DNA of 16,560 nt from Taibaiella sp. (GTDB taxonomy: Bacteria > Bacteroidota > Bacteroidia > Chitinophagales > Chitinophagaceae). Shown here piece after piece: positions 1 to 8,100 of the stretch. The stretch covers positions 1 to 16,560 of the forward strand of contig JACFNS010000015.1 in NCBI GenBank assembly GCA_019454705.1. The letters are read 5' to 3'. The position numbers were made by a program, and so were the translations under genes. Numbering within the stretch: position 1 is the stretch's first letter; each line of letters starts with the position of its first letter. The notes under the pieces are model-generated. The model did not search any database. It had not been told where the DNA came from and saw nothing but the letters and a program-made list of their open reading frames with translations.

Positions 1-335
1 TGGAGGGCTTTGTACGGCAGCCCTGCTTCTTCGGCGAACATTTATTAACCAACACCACCCTGCCCGTGAGTATAGTAGAAAGTGAGAAGACGGCGCTGGT
101 AGCTGCTCATTATTTGCCCGGCAGTATATGGCTGGCTACGGGTGGCCTCAGCAGCCTGAACATCGAGCATTGCCGCCGTGTGCTGCGTGGCCGCAAGCTC
201 ACCCTCTTCCCCGATGCGGGTGCCTACGACAAATGGCAACCCATAGCCGCCCAGCTCCCCAATTGCAACATCAGCCGCATGATAGAATACTACCACAGCC
301 TGCCGGGAGATGACCTGGCGGATATGTTGGTTTAA
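1..335 (+). CDS. DUF6371 / Toprim-like protein, C-terminal fragment (5' end outside window)
   Basis: The frame is open from the left edge (codons begin at base 3) to a TAA at 333-335, so only the last 110 residues are seen. The visible part begins EGFVRQPCFFGEHLL, then reads PVSIVESEKTAL, WLATGG and LFPDAGAYDKW. The Glu of VESEKTA and the two Asp of the PDAGAYD stretch sit where Toprim folds (primases, topoisomerases) carry their metal-binding Glu and acidic motif. The ending DDLADMLV matches the DUF6371 family as I recall it, which often has an N-terminal zinc finger and occurs in Bacteroidetes integrated elements. A primase-like role in element replication is inference. No element boundary, integrase or att site is visible. 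The GTG at base 66 is internal to the domain and is not taken as the start. Confidence 0.72.
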   Translation, partial: EGFVRQPCFFGEHLLTNTTLPVSIVESEKTALVAAHYLPGSIWLATGGLSSLNIEHCRRVLRGRKLTLFPDAGAYDKWQPIAAQLPNCNISRMIEYYHSLPGDDLADMLV

Positions 336-380
336 GTCAAAAGGCAAAAGTTAAAAGCCAAAAGTGGTGTTTGGTATAAA

Positions 381-562
381 CTCCCCTCCTGCCTGTCCCG
401 CCCGTGCGTGGTTTTTAGGAGGGGATGTTTTTGTCACGTCATCGACGTGATGAAAACCGGGGAGGTTGACTCGCGAGGGACACACAGCGCGAGTAAACCT
501 CCCCCATTGGCATATGCCCTAAAGGCATACGCCAATGTCCCCTCCTAAAAACAGGAGGGGAG
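381..562. repeat. Nested palindromic intergenic element (five stems)
   Basis: This 182-base non-coding stretch is built almost wholly of inverted repeats. The outer arms are CTCCCCTCCT (381-390) and AGGAGGGGAG (553-562). Inside them GTTTTTAGGAGGGG (411-424) pairs with CCCCTCCTAAAAAC (539-552). Three hairpins lie within: TCACGTC/GACGTGA (434-440/444-450, 3-base loop); GGGGAGGTT plus ACTCGCG against CGCGAGT plus AACCTCCCC (459-467 and 469-475 against 488-494 and 496-504, 12-base loop); and CATTGGCATATGCC against GGCATACGCCAATG (505-518/524-537, one mismatch). The CCCCTCCT/AGGAGGGG arms can also pair locally (383-390 with 417-424; 539-546 with 553-560), giving alternative folds. There is no open frame, transposase, U-tract or clear target duplication. 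It could be a MITE/REP-like repeat or a structured 3' region. The rest of the 336-668 gap holds A-rich direct repeats near 338-366 and the promoter-like box at 611. Confidence 0.85.
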
Positions 563-610
563 CTACTTATTACTTACTACTCTCTACTAACACCTTTGCC
601 CCCCTTTTCG

Positions 611-618
611 TAACTTCG
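611..618 (+). promoter_or_regulatory. Possible Bacteroidetes -7 box for icmF
   Basis: TAACTTCG matches the Bacteroidetes -7 consensus TAnnTTTG with one difference. It lies about 50 bases before the icmF start. A TTTG occurs at 595-598, but the 12-base spacing is too short for the usual -33 element, and no TTTG lies at the normal distance. This is a weak call. Confidence 0.3.
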
Positions 619-668
619 CACACTATTTTAAGGGCATTATACCATGCCTGTTTAGAAAATATTATCAT

Positions 669-3600
669 ATGTCTTACACGCCTAAGAATAAAGTACGTAT
701 TGTAACAGCCGCTTCACTGTTTGACGGGCACGATGCCGCTATCAACATCATGCGCCGCGTGATGCAGGCCAGTGGGGTAGAGGTGATACACCTGGGCCAC
801 GACCGCAGTGTGGAGGACGTGGTGAACTGCGCCATACAGGAAGATGCCAACGCCATAGCCATGACATCGTACCAGGGCGGCCACGTAGAGTACTTCAAGT
901 ATATGTACGACCTGCTGAAAGAACGCGGTTGCGGGCATATCAAAATATTTGGCGGTGGCGGCGGTGTGATACTGCCCAACGAAATAAACGAACTGCACAA
1001 CTACGGTATTACACGTATCTATTCTCCCGACGATGGACGTTCGCTGGGCCTGCAAGGGATGATAGACGACTTAATAGAAAAGAGCGACTACCCCACGGGC
1101 AATCAGCTGAATGGTGAGGTAGGACACTTGCAGGATAAAGACCCTAAGTCGATAGCCAAACTGATATCGGCTGCGGAGAACTTTAACGACCTGCCCGAAA
1201 CACAGGCTTTGCTGAAGAAAGTGGAAGAGCTGTCTGCCAAATCAAAAACCCCTGTATTGGGTATTACCGGTACGGGTGGTGCGGGCAAGAGCTCGCTGGT
1301 AGATGAAGTGGTGCGTAGGTTTCTCATCGATTTCAAAGACAAAAATATAGGCATCATATCTGTTGACCCGTCTAAGCGTAAAACGGGTGGTGCCCTCCTC
1401 GGCGACCGTATCCGCATGAACGCTATACGCAACAATCGTGTGTATATGCGCAGTATGGCTACCCGCCAGAGCAACCTGGCAGTGTCTAAATACATACTGG
1501 ATGCGGTGAACATTTTGAAAGCCGCCGAGTACGACCTGGTAATACTGGAAACATCGGGCATCGGCCAGAGCGATACGCAGATAACTGACTATTGCGACCT
1601 GAGCATGTATGTGATGACCCCGGAGTACGGTGCGGCTACCCAGTTGGAAAAGATTGACATGCTGGACTTTGCCGATGTGGTGGTCATCAATAAGTTTGAC
1701 AAGCGTGGTGCATTGGACGCCCTGCGCGATGTGAAGAAACAATACCAGCGCAACCACAAGTTGTTTGACAAAGACCCTGAAACCATGCCAGTGTTCGGCA
1801 CCATAGCTTCACAGTTCAACGACCCCGGTACCAATACCATGTACAAGTCGCTGATGGATATAGTAGCTGCTAAGACGGGTGCTGATTTGCATTCTACATT
1901 CGAGGTGAGCAACGAGATGAGCGAGAAGATATATATCATTCCGCCCAAGCGCACCCGCTACCTCAGCGAAATATCAGAGAACAACCGCAACTACGATAAA
2001 TGGGCCAAAGAGCAATCGGCCATAGCGCAAAAGCTCTTCGGTATAAAGAAAACAATAGAAACCCTGCAGGGCAGCGATATAGAAGATAAAGACCGCTTAA
2101 TAAAAACGCTGCAGGAAGTGTACAGCAAAACAGAGCTGGACCTCGATCCTAAGAACAAACAACTGTTAGAAAACTGGGATGCCAAGAAGCACCTCTTTAC
2201 CGATGAGTACTATGTATTCAAAGTAAGGGACAAGGAGCTGAAGATAAAAACGCATACAGAGTCGCTGTCGCATACGCAGGTGCCTAAGGTGGCCGTGCCA
2301 AAGTTTGAAGCATGGGGCGAGATACTGCAATGGGCGTTGAGCGAAAACTTCCCGGGTGAGTTCCCATATGCTGCGGGTATCTATCCTTTCAAGCGTGAAG
2401 GTGAAGACCCTACACGTATGTTTGCCGGCGAGGGTGGCCCTGAGCGTACCAACAAGCGTTTCCACTACGTATCGCTGGGTATGCCTGCCAAGCGTTTGAG
2501 TACGGCATTCGACAGCGTTACACTCTACGGCCAGGATCCCGACCACAGGCCTGATATATATGGTAAGATTGGTAACTCCGGCGTAAGCATCTGCTGCCTG
2601 GACGATGCCAAGAAGCTCTACAGCGGTTTCAACCTGGCAGACCCCAAGACATCGGTATCTATGACCATCAACGGCCCGGCACCTACTATTACGGCTTTCT
2701 TTATGAATGCTGCCATAGACCAGCAGTGCGAGTTGTACATCAAGGCCAATGGGTTGGAAGATGAGGTGAACGAGAAGATAAAACAGATATTTAAGGAGAA
2801 AGGTATTCCACGCCCTACCTACAACCCATCTGTATTTGGTGGAGGTGCCGAGGGTTCTTTGCCACAGGGTAATGACGGTTTAGGTTTAATGCTGCTGGGT
2901 GTAACGGGCGACCAGGTATTACCTGCCGATGTATATGCTAAGATAAAAGCTGATACGCTTAAAGCAGTACGTGGTACTGTGCAGGCCGACATACTGAAAG
3001 AAGACCAGGCGCAAAACACCTGTATCTTCTCTACGGAATTCTCACTACGTGTGATGGGTGATGTGCAGCAGTACTTCATCGACAATGGTGTGCGCAATTT
3101 CTATTCAGTATCTATCAGTGGATACCATATAGCCGAGGCGGGTGCTAACCCTATATCGCAGTTGGCGTTTACGCTCAGTAATGGTTTCACATTTGTAGAA
3201 TACTACCTGAGCCGTGGCATGCATATCGATGATTTCGCGCCCAACCTGTCGTTCTTCTTCAGCAATGGTATAGACCCTGAGTACAGTGTGATAGGCCGTG
3301 TAGCCCGCCGCATATGGGCCAAGGCTATGAAGCTGAAGTACGGAGGTAACGAACGCTCGCAGATGTTGAAGTACCATATCCAGACATCGGGCCGTTCGCT
3401 CCACGCACAGGAGATTGACTTCAACGATATACGTACTACGCTGCAGGCACTGTACGCCATATACGATAACTGTAACTCGCTGCATACAAATGCTTACGAT
3501 GAAGCGATAACTACACCAACAGAAGAAAGTGTTCGCCGTGCTATGGCAATTCAGCTCATCATCAACAAAGAGTTGGGATTGGCTAAGAACGAGAACCCGT

Positions 3601-4070
3601 TACAGGGTTCATTCATAATAGAAGAGCTGACCGACCTGGTAGAAGAAGCGGTGCTGGCAGAGTTTGACAGCATCACGGAACGTGGCGGTGTACTGGGTGC
3701 TATGGAAACCATGTACCAGCGCAGCAAGATACAGGAAGAAAGCCTGTATTATGAAACACTGAAACATAACGGTGAATTCCCGATAATAGGTGTGAATACC
3801 TTCCTGAGCAGCAAGGGCTCGCCTACTGTTATACCTCGCGAGGTGATACGCTCTACTACGGAAGAAAAAGAATTCCAGATAAACACGGTACAAAACCTGT
3901 GGAAGCGCAGCGGTGACAAAGGCCCTGAAATGCTGCACAGGCTACAGGAGACTGCCATCAAAAACCAGAACATGTTTGCCGAGCTGATGGAGACGGTGAA
4001 GTATTGTTCGCTGGGGCAGATATCCAAAGCCCTGTTTGATGTAGGCGGCCAGTACAGGAGGAATATGTAA
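669..4070 (+). CDS. icmF: Fused acyl-CoA mutase IcmF (isobutyryl-CoA mutase with GTPase chaperone domain)
   Basis: This 1133-residue protein has the IcmF order. An N-terminal B12-binding domain (about 8-135) carries SLFDGHDAA, with His21 as expected lower cobalt ligand, and GGGGG near residue 100. A MeaB/ArgK-type GTPase follows, with P-loop GTGGAGKSS (Lys207 in it) and NKFD at 341-344. A linker then leads to the mutase TIM barrel (about 545-1133). The family uses adenosylcobalamin to interconvert isobutyryl-CoA and n-butyryl-CoA, some members also isovaleryl-CoA and pivalyl-CoA; the GTPase part controls cofactor loading. The enzyme is cytosolic. Against methylmalonyl-CoA mutase, Gln782 (AQNTCIF) replaces the carboxylate-binding Arg, arguing against methylmalonyl-CoA as substrate. 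Tyr572 (AGIYPF) stands where IcmF usually has Phe. The ATG at 669 places the B12 domain right at the N-terminus as expected; no strong Shine-Dalgarno precedes it. It is often annotated as a methylmalonyl-CoA mutase family protein. Confidence 0.95.
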   Translation: MSYTPKNKVRIVTAASLFDGHDAAINIMRRVMQASGVEVIHLGHDRSVEDVVNCAIQEDANAIAMTSYQGGHVEYFKYMYDLLKERGCGHIKIFGGGGGVILPNEINELHNYGITRIYSPDDGRSLGLQGMIDDLIEKSDYPTGNQLNGEVGHLQDKDPKSIAKLISAAENFNDLPETQALLKKVEELSAKSKTPVLGITGTGGAGKSSLVDEVVRRFLIDFKDKNIGIISVDPSKRKTGGALLGDRIRMNAIRNNRVYMRSMATRQSNLAVSKYILDAVNILKAAEYDLVILETSGIGQSDTQITDYCDLSMYVMTPEYGAATQLEKIDMLDFADVVVINKFDKRGALDALRDVKKQYQRNHKLFDKDPETMPVFGTIASQFNDPGTNTMYKSLMDIVAAKTGADLHSTFEVSNEMSEKIYIIPPKRTRYLSEISENNRNYDKWAKEQSAIAQKLFGIKKTIETLQGSDIEDKDRLIKTLQEVYSKTELDLDPKNKQLLENWDAKKHLFTDEYYVFKVRDKELKIKTHTESLSHTQVPKVAVPKFEAWGEILQWALSENFPGEFPYAAGIYPFKREGEDPTRMFAGEGGPERTNKRFHYVSLGMPAKRLSTAFDSVTLYGQDPDHRPDIYGKIGNSGVSICCLDDAKKLYSGFNLADPKTSVSMTINGPAPTITAFFMNAAIDQQCELYIKANGLEDEVNEKIKQIFKEKGIPRPTYNPSVFGGGAEGSLPQGNDGLGLMLLGVTGDQVLPADVYAKIKADTLKAVRGTVQADILKEDQAQNTCIFSTEFSLRVMGDVQQYFIDNGVRNFYSVSISGYHIAEAGANPISQLAFTLSNGFTFVEYYLSRGMHIDDFAPNLSFFFSNGIDPEYSVIGRVARRIWAKAMKLKYGGNERSQMLKYHIQTSGRSLHAQEIDFNDIRTTLQALYAIYDNCNSLHTNAYDEAITTPTEESVRRAMAIQLIINKELGLAKNENPLQGSFIIEELTDLVEEAVLAEFDSITERGGVLGAMETMYQRSKIQEESLYYETLKHNGEFPIIGVNTFLSSKGSPTVIPREVIRSTTEEKEFQINTVQNLWKRSGDKGPEMLHRLQETAIKNQNMFAELMETVKYCSLGQISKALFDVGGQYRRNM

Positions 4071-4074
4071 GCAG

Positions 4075-5043
4075 ATGAGGCGACTTCTGGTTTTAATAAC
4101 ACTTTCACTAAGTAGTTTATCGAGTACGGGTAAATCCATTCCTGTATTGGATAGCCTTTTTATCAATAGTCTTTCAAAAGATTATTCTGAAGAGTCAATG
4201 ATTGGTTTTTTCAACGTTGTTGATTCACTTGATGCTATTGCATACTTGATAGCTAACGAACCAAATTCATTAGCTCAATATGCACGACATAGGAACCGTC
4301 CGGCTGGTAAAATTGAAGAACTGTCTCAATTGTCAGACTCAATTGGCATGGATGCTGCTCTAGAACTGTTGGGATCCAGGCATGTACCTGGAGTAACCTA
4401 CGATACAACAACGCCTGAATGGTATTATTTACCTGATTTCAAGAACGAGCCACTGTATGTAAAAGGTATCAGACAATTATTGTTTTCTGCTAACATTTAT
4501 CAGCGTGCTATAGCTTATAAACTTATTGGAGCCACAAAAGATACGGTTTTTTCACCAGCCGTAGTCAAATCAATTGGAAATGAAGGAGATAATTATGCAG
4601 GTGTTTGGAATGCCTATGCTGTATCACAGATTGCACGCAAAGCTACTACAGAGATTTTCGAATACATAGTGAAGTATGAACACTTTGGTGACGCACACAT
4701 TATTCCGTTGTATTTACAAATGGATACATTAAGCATATTAAACACCAGCTACCGTAAGATAAGTGATACAAATAAGAAAGCCCAGGTACTTGCTTTACAG
4801 GCAATAGCATTACTGGATAGTTCTGAGAGGCCTTTAACCTATATAACAACTGCCTTGAATACATGGGATGAAGATTTAAAAGGCTATGCCGTTGCTGCGT
4901 TGGGTATGTATCAAAAAAGTGATTTATTGCAATATCTAAAACCTTTAGCCGCTAATCCTAAACTAAAGCCTATTATCATCCAGGTATTGAGGAATAGTTC
5001 ATCCAATAGAGATAGAGAATTTGCAAACTCCCTCTCCGAATAG
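4075..5043 (+). CDS. Secreted or periplasmic helical-repeat (HEAT-like) protein of unknown function
   Basis: This 322-residue protein is not one I recognise by name. The N-terminus MRRLLVLITLSLSSLSSTG looks like a signal peptide with no lipobox Cys, so export to the periplasm is inferred. The rest is mostly helical. The part from about 215 to 310 has paired amphipathic helices (KKAQVLALQAIALL, then DEDLKGYAVAALGMYQ, then LLQYLKPLAANPKLKPIIIQVL) that resemble HEAT/ARM repeats used for protein binding. It starts 4 bases after the icmF stop. AGGAGG at 4056-4061, within the end of icmF, could serve it, although the 13-base spacing is long. The gene is clearly AT-richer than icmF (33% GC at 4201-4260 against 50% at 1921-1980, hand counts), suggesting later acquisition or weak selection on codon use. 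A shared transcript with icmF is likely; shared function is not evident. Confidence 0.75.
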   Translation: MRRLLVLITLSLSSLSSTGKSIPVLDSLFINSLSKDYSEESMIGFFNVVDSLDAIAYLIANEPNSLAQYARHRNRPAGKIEELSQLSDSIGMDAALELLGSRHVPGVTYDTTTPEWYYLPDFKNEPLYVKGIRQLLFSANIYQRAIAYKLIGATKDTVFSPAVVKSIGNEGDNYAGVWNAYAVSQIARKATTEIFEYIVKYEHFGDAHIIPLYLQMDTLSILNTSYRKISDTNKKAQVLALQAIALLDSSERPLTYITTALNTWDEDLKGYAVAALGMYQKSDLLQYLKPLAANPKLKPIIIQVLRNSSSNRDREFANSLSE

Positions 5044-5103
5044 CAGAACTAGAACGTTATGGCCTGAAAAACGGCTTATTTTCTCTCATCTTTTTCCCTT
5101 ATT

Positions 5104-5118
5104 AATTGTTATACAATT
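5104..5118. promoter_or_regulatory. AT-rich palindrome upstream of tamB
   Basis: AATTGT and ACAATT form a perfect 6-base inverted repeat around TAT. A further AATTGTT at 5115-5121 overlaps the right arm. The site lies about 40 bases before the best -7 box of tamB, where a regulator could bind. It may equally be chance in AT-rich DNA. The rest of the 5044-5189 gap shows no gene and no convincing terminator. Confidence 0.25.
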
Positions 5119-5159
5119 GTTTACGTTGCAATAACACATTATAACGGAACAAATTTTAG

Positions 5160-5167
5160 TAATTTTG
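5160..5167 (+). promoter_or_regulatory. Probable Bacteroidetes -7 box for tamB-tamL
   Basis: TAATTTTG is an exact match to the Bacteroidetes -7 consensus TAnnTTTG, 22 bases before the TTG start of tamB. No TTTG is seen at the usual -33 distance; the nearest TTG is at 5126-5128, too far away. It implies a very short leader. Confidence 0.45.
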
Positions 5168-5189
5168 TACCGTATTTTGATACAACTGT

Positions 5190-8100
5190 TTGAGGAAGGT
5201 TCTGAAAATATCACTGTACACGCTGGGCAGTATAATGTTGCTGCTGGTACTGCTATTCCTGTTTATCAACAGCCGATGGGGGCAAAATATTATTCGTGAT
5301 AAGACTGTAGCCTACCTGAAAGATAAATTGCAGACAGACGTACGCATAGGTGAGCTACGGTTGTCATTGCCATATTGGGTAGAATTGAAAGACGTATTGG
5401 TGATGGACCGCGCCAACGATACCCTGGCATCGGTAGGCAGGCTGAGGGTAGATGTAGCCATGCTGAAACTAATAGGCAATAAGCTGGAAATAGAAAACCT
5501 GGAACTGGAAAACACTTACGCTAACCTCTACCGAAACTATCCGGATACCAGTTACAATTTTGATTTCATTGCTCAATCTTTTTCAACGGATTCTCCCAAA
5601 GAACCTGAGGCAAAGAAAGATACTACAACCAACTTTAGCATAGATGTGCAAACGGTGGCTTTCAAAAACATCCGTTTCAACTTCCTGGACTATAGTGGGG
5701 GTGTACAGTTTCGGATAGCGTTAGATACCCTGGGGTTGAAAGGCAGAAAAACTGATATCAACAACCTGAATTTTAGGGTTGATGATGTATTGATAGCAGG
5801 TGTAACCAGTTCGGTAAAAATTGATACATCCATCATCCCGCCATCGGGCGATACTACTTCTTCCGCTTCGCCTGTTATCTATGCCGGAAAGCTGCAATTG
5901 AAAGATATCAATTTCGCTTTTGATGATTTGCAGGCACCTTACCAGAAAGAGGGGATTGATTATGTACACCTCAACCTGAAAGATGTAGCCCTGCATGCAG
6001 AAAATGCCTACTATACTTTAGACTCTACCAGTGGTACTATACACCACCTGGCTGCAAAGGAAAAAAGCGGTGTTGACCTGCGTGAATTCAAAAGTGATTT
6101 CGCCTACTATACAGGTGGCGCTTACCTGCACGATTTGTATTTAGAAACCAGCAATTCCGTACTGCGCGACAACCTGGAAATACGTTATACTTCAATTGCA
6201 TCCCTCAGCGAACAGGCAGGTGAAATGCAGATTGACATAAATTTGGATAAGAGCGTAGTAGGTATCAAGGACATACTCATTTTTGCACCCGATTTACGTT
6301 CGCAGGATTTGTTCAGGAAGAATAGCAATGAACATCTGCAACTGGCTACTGCTATCAAAGGCCCACTGAAAGCATTAGACATAGAAACATTTTACCTGTC
6401 CGGGTTGGACGGTACAGTAGTGGACATGGACGGTGTACTGAACGGATTGCCCGATGCAGACAAAATCAATTACGACTTCCGCATTGCTGAAATACGCTCC
6501 ACCGAAAAAGATATATTGACATTCATACCAGAAGATGTTGTAGCCAGTGTAGACTTGCCTGAGCATTTCTCGTTGACGGGTGAAATATCAGGTACTACAC
6601 TTGACTACAACCCTGATATAGCGTTGGTCAGTATTGATGGTTCTGCCACTGTCAGCGGCTACCTGCATATGTCAGGCGGCGAGGGGAATGAAAAGTACAA
6701 GCTGTATGTAACTACTGATAAACTGAACATAGGCAAAATACTCAGGCAGGATTCTGTACTTGGGCGTATTAGCGCTAAGCTGAACGCAAACGGCAGCAGC
6801 TTCGACATCAAACGAATGAATACAGTGCTGAAAGGGGATATCAGTTCGCTGTGGGCTATGGGGTACAACTACTGCAACATTCACCTGGATGGCAATATCA
6901 AAGAACAGGTTGCCGGGCTGGAACTAAACTCGAAAGACCCTAATGCTGTATTCAACCTGGTTGGTAATGCTGATTTGAGCGGTGAATATCCCGCTATAGC
7001 AGGCAAATTAAAAGCTGACAGCGTTAATCTGTATGTATTAAAATTTGCCGGTGATTCATTGGCGCTGCAAACAGAAGTTGATTTTGATTTTCCTTACCTG
7101 AATGTTGACTACCCAAGAGGAGATATCATTATCAGCAGTACCGGAATCAATACAGCAACAGACCGCTATTTCATCGATACGCTAACTGTGCATGCACAGT
7201 CCACTGAAGACACAGGCCAGAATATAGATATTGATGCTGACTTCCTTTTTGCTTCCATTACGGGTAGCATACCCCTTACTAAATCAGGAGCCTTTATACA
7301 GCAGCAGATAGAGAAGTACAACCCCTTGAAAAAAAATAACACCGTTGTAGCTGTTAAGGACACTACAAGTGATATGTCACGTTACACACTTGGTGTTACC
7401 GCCACTGTTATAGACAGGCCTTTGTTGCATACATTGCTGCCGTCTTTGGAATACATTGAGACTTCTACCGTCAAAGCTGATATTTCTCAGAAGTCTTTGA
7501 AAGTCACAGCTACGATTCCGGGGCTGGGATACAACGGCATGTTGATAGACAGTGGCAATGTGAACATTAGTAATACAGCTCCACATAGGATAGCTTATGA
7601 CGTATCATTAAAAAGCTTCTCGCAGGGCACTACACAATTGTGGCATCCCGAGGTAACAGGAGAGATGGACAGCAGCAACATTACTGCCCATGCGGTAGTG
7701 CGTGATGTCGAAAACAAAGACAGGTACATCGTAAATGCTATTGTAGGTATAGACAGTACACAACAAACTATATCGCTGGGCGAAGGCTTAATGCTCAACT
7801 ACAGCAACTGGAATGTAAACCCCGGCAATAAGATTGTGATAGCGGATAACGGAATCTATGCTGACAAGTTTAAACTAACGCATAACGGGGGCTCTGTTAC
7901 AGTACAAAGTGAACAGCAATCCCCTGATGCACCCTTAAATGTGAACATCAAAGATTTCAGGATTGCAGACATAGTGCAGGTAATGCAGCAGGATAGTATG
8001 CTGGCTGATGGTGTTATTAATAGTAATATCTTAATCACAGACCTTACAGGTAATATCGGAGCGACCGGAAAGTTAAACGTAGACAACCTGACCATAACCG

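Noticed and set aside
539..560. Intrinsic terminator at CCCCTCCT-AAAAAC-AGGAGGGG
   Set aside because: The stem is strong but no T-run follows it on either strand.
381..562. CRISPR array
   Set aside because: The repeats are inverted and of different sequence, with no regular spacers.
366..575. Target-site duplication flanking the palindromic element
   Set aside because: The bases just outside the outer arms (ending TATAAA on the left, starting CTACTTATT on the right) do not match.
674..4166. Many antisense open frames opposite icmF
   Set aside because: They mirror the codon pattern of the strongly supported sense gene and show no family motifs or start signals.
4075..5043. Helical-repeat gene as a pseudogene
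   Set aside because: The frame is intact with a plausible signal peptide and normal stop; low GC alone is not decay.
5062..5084. Terminator after the helical-repeat gene (GCC...GGC followed by T-rich DNA)
   Set aside because: The stem is only about three to four base pairs, too weak to claim.
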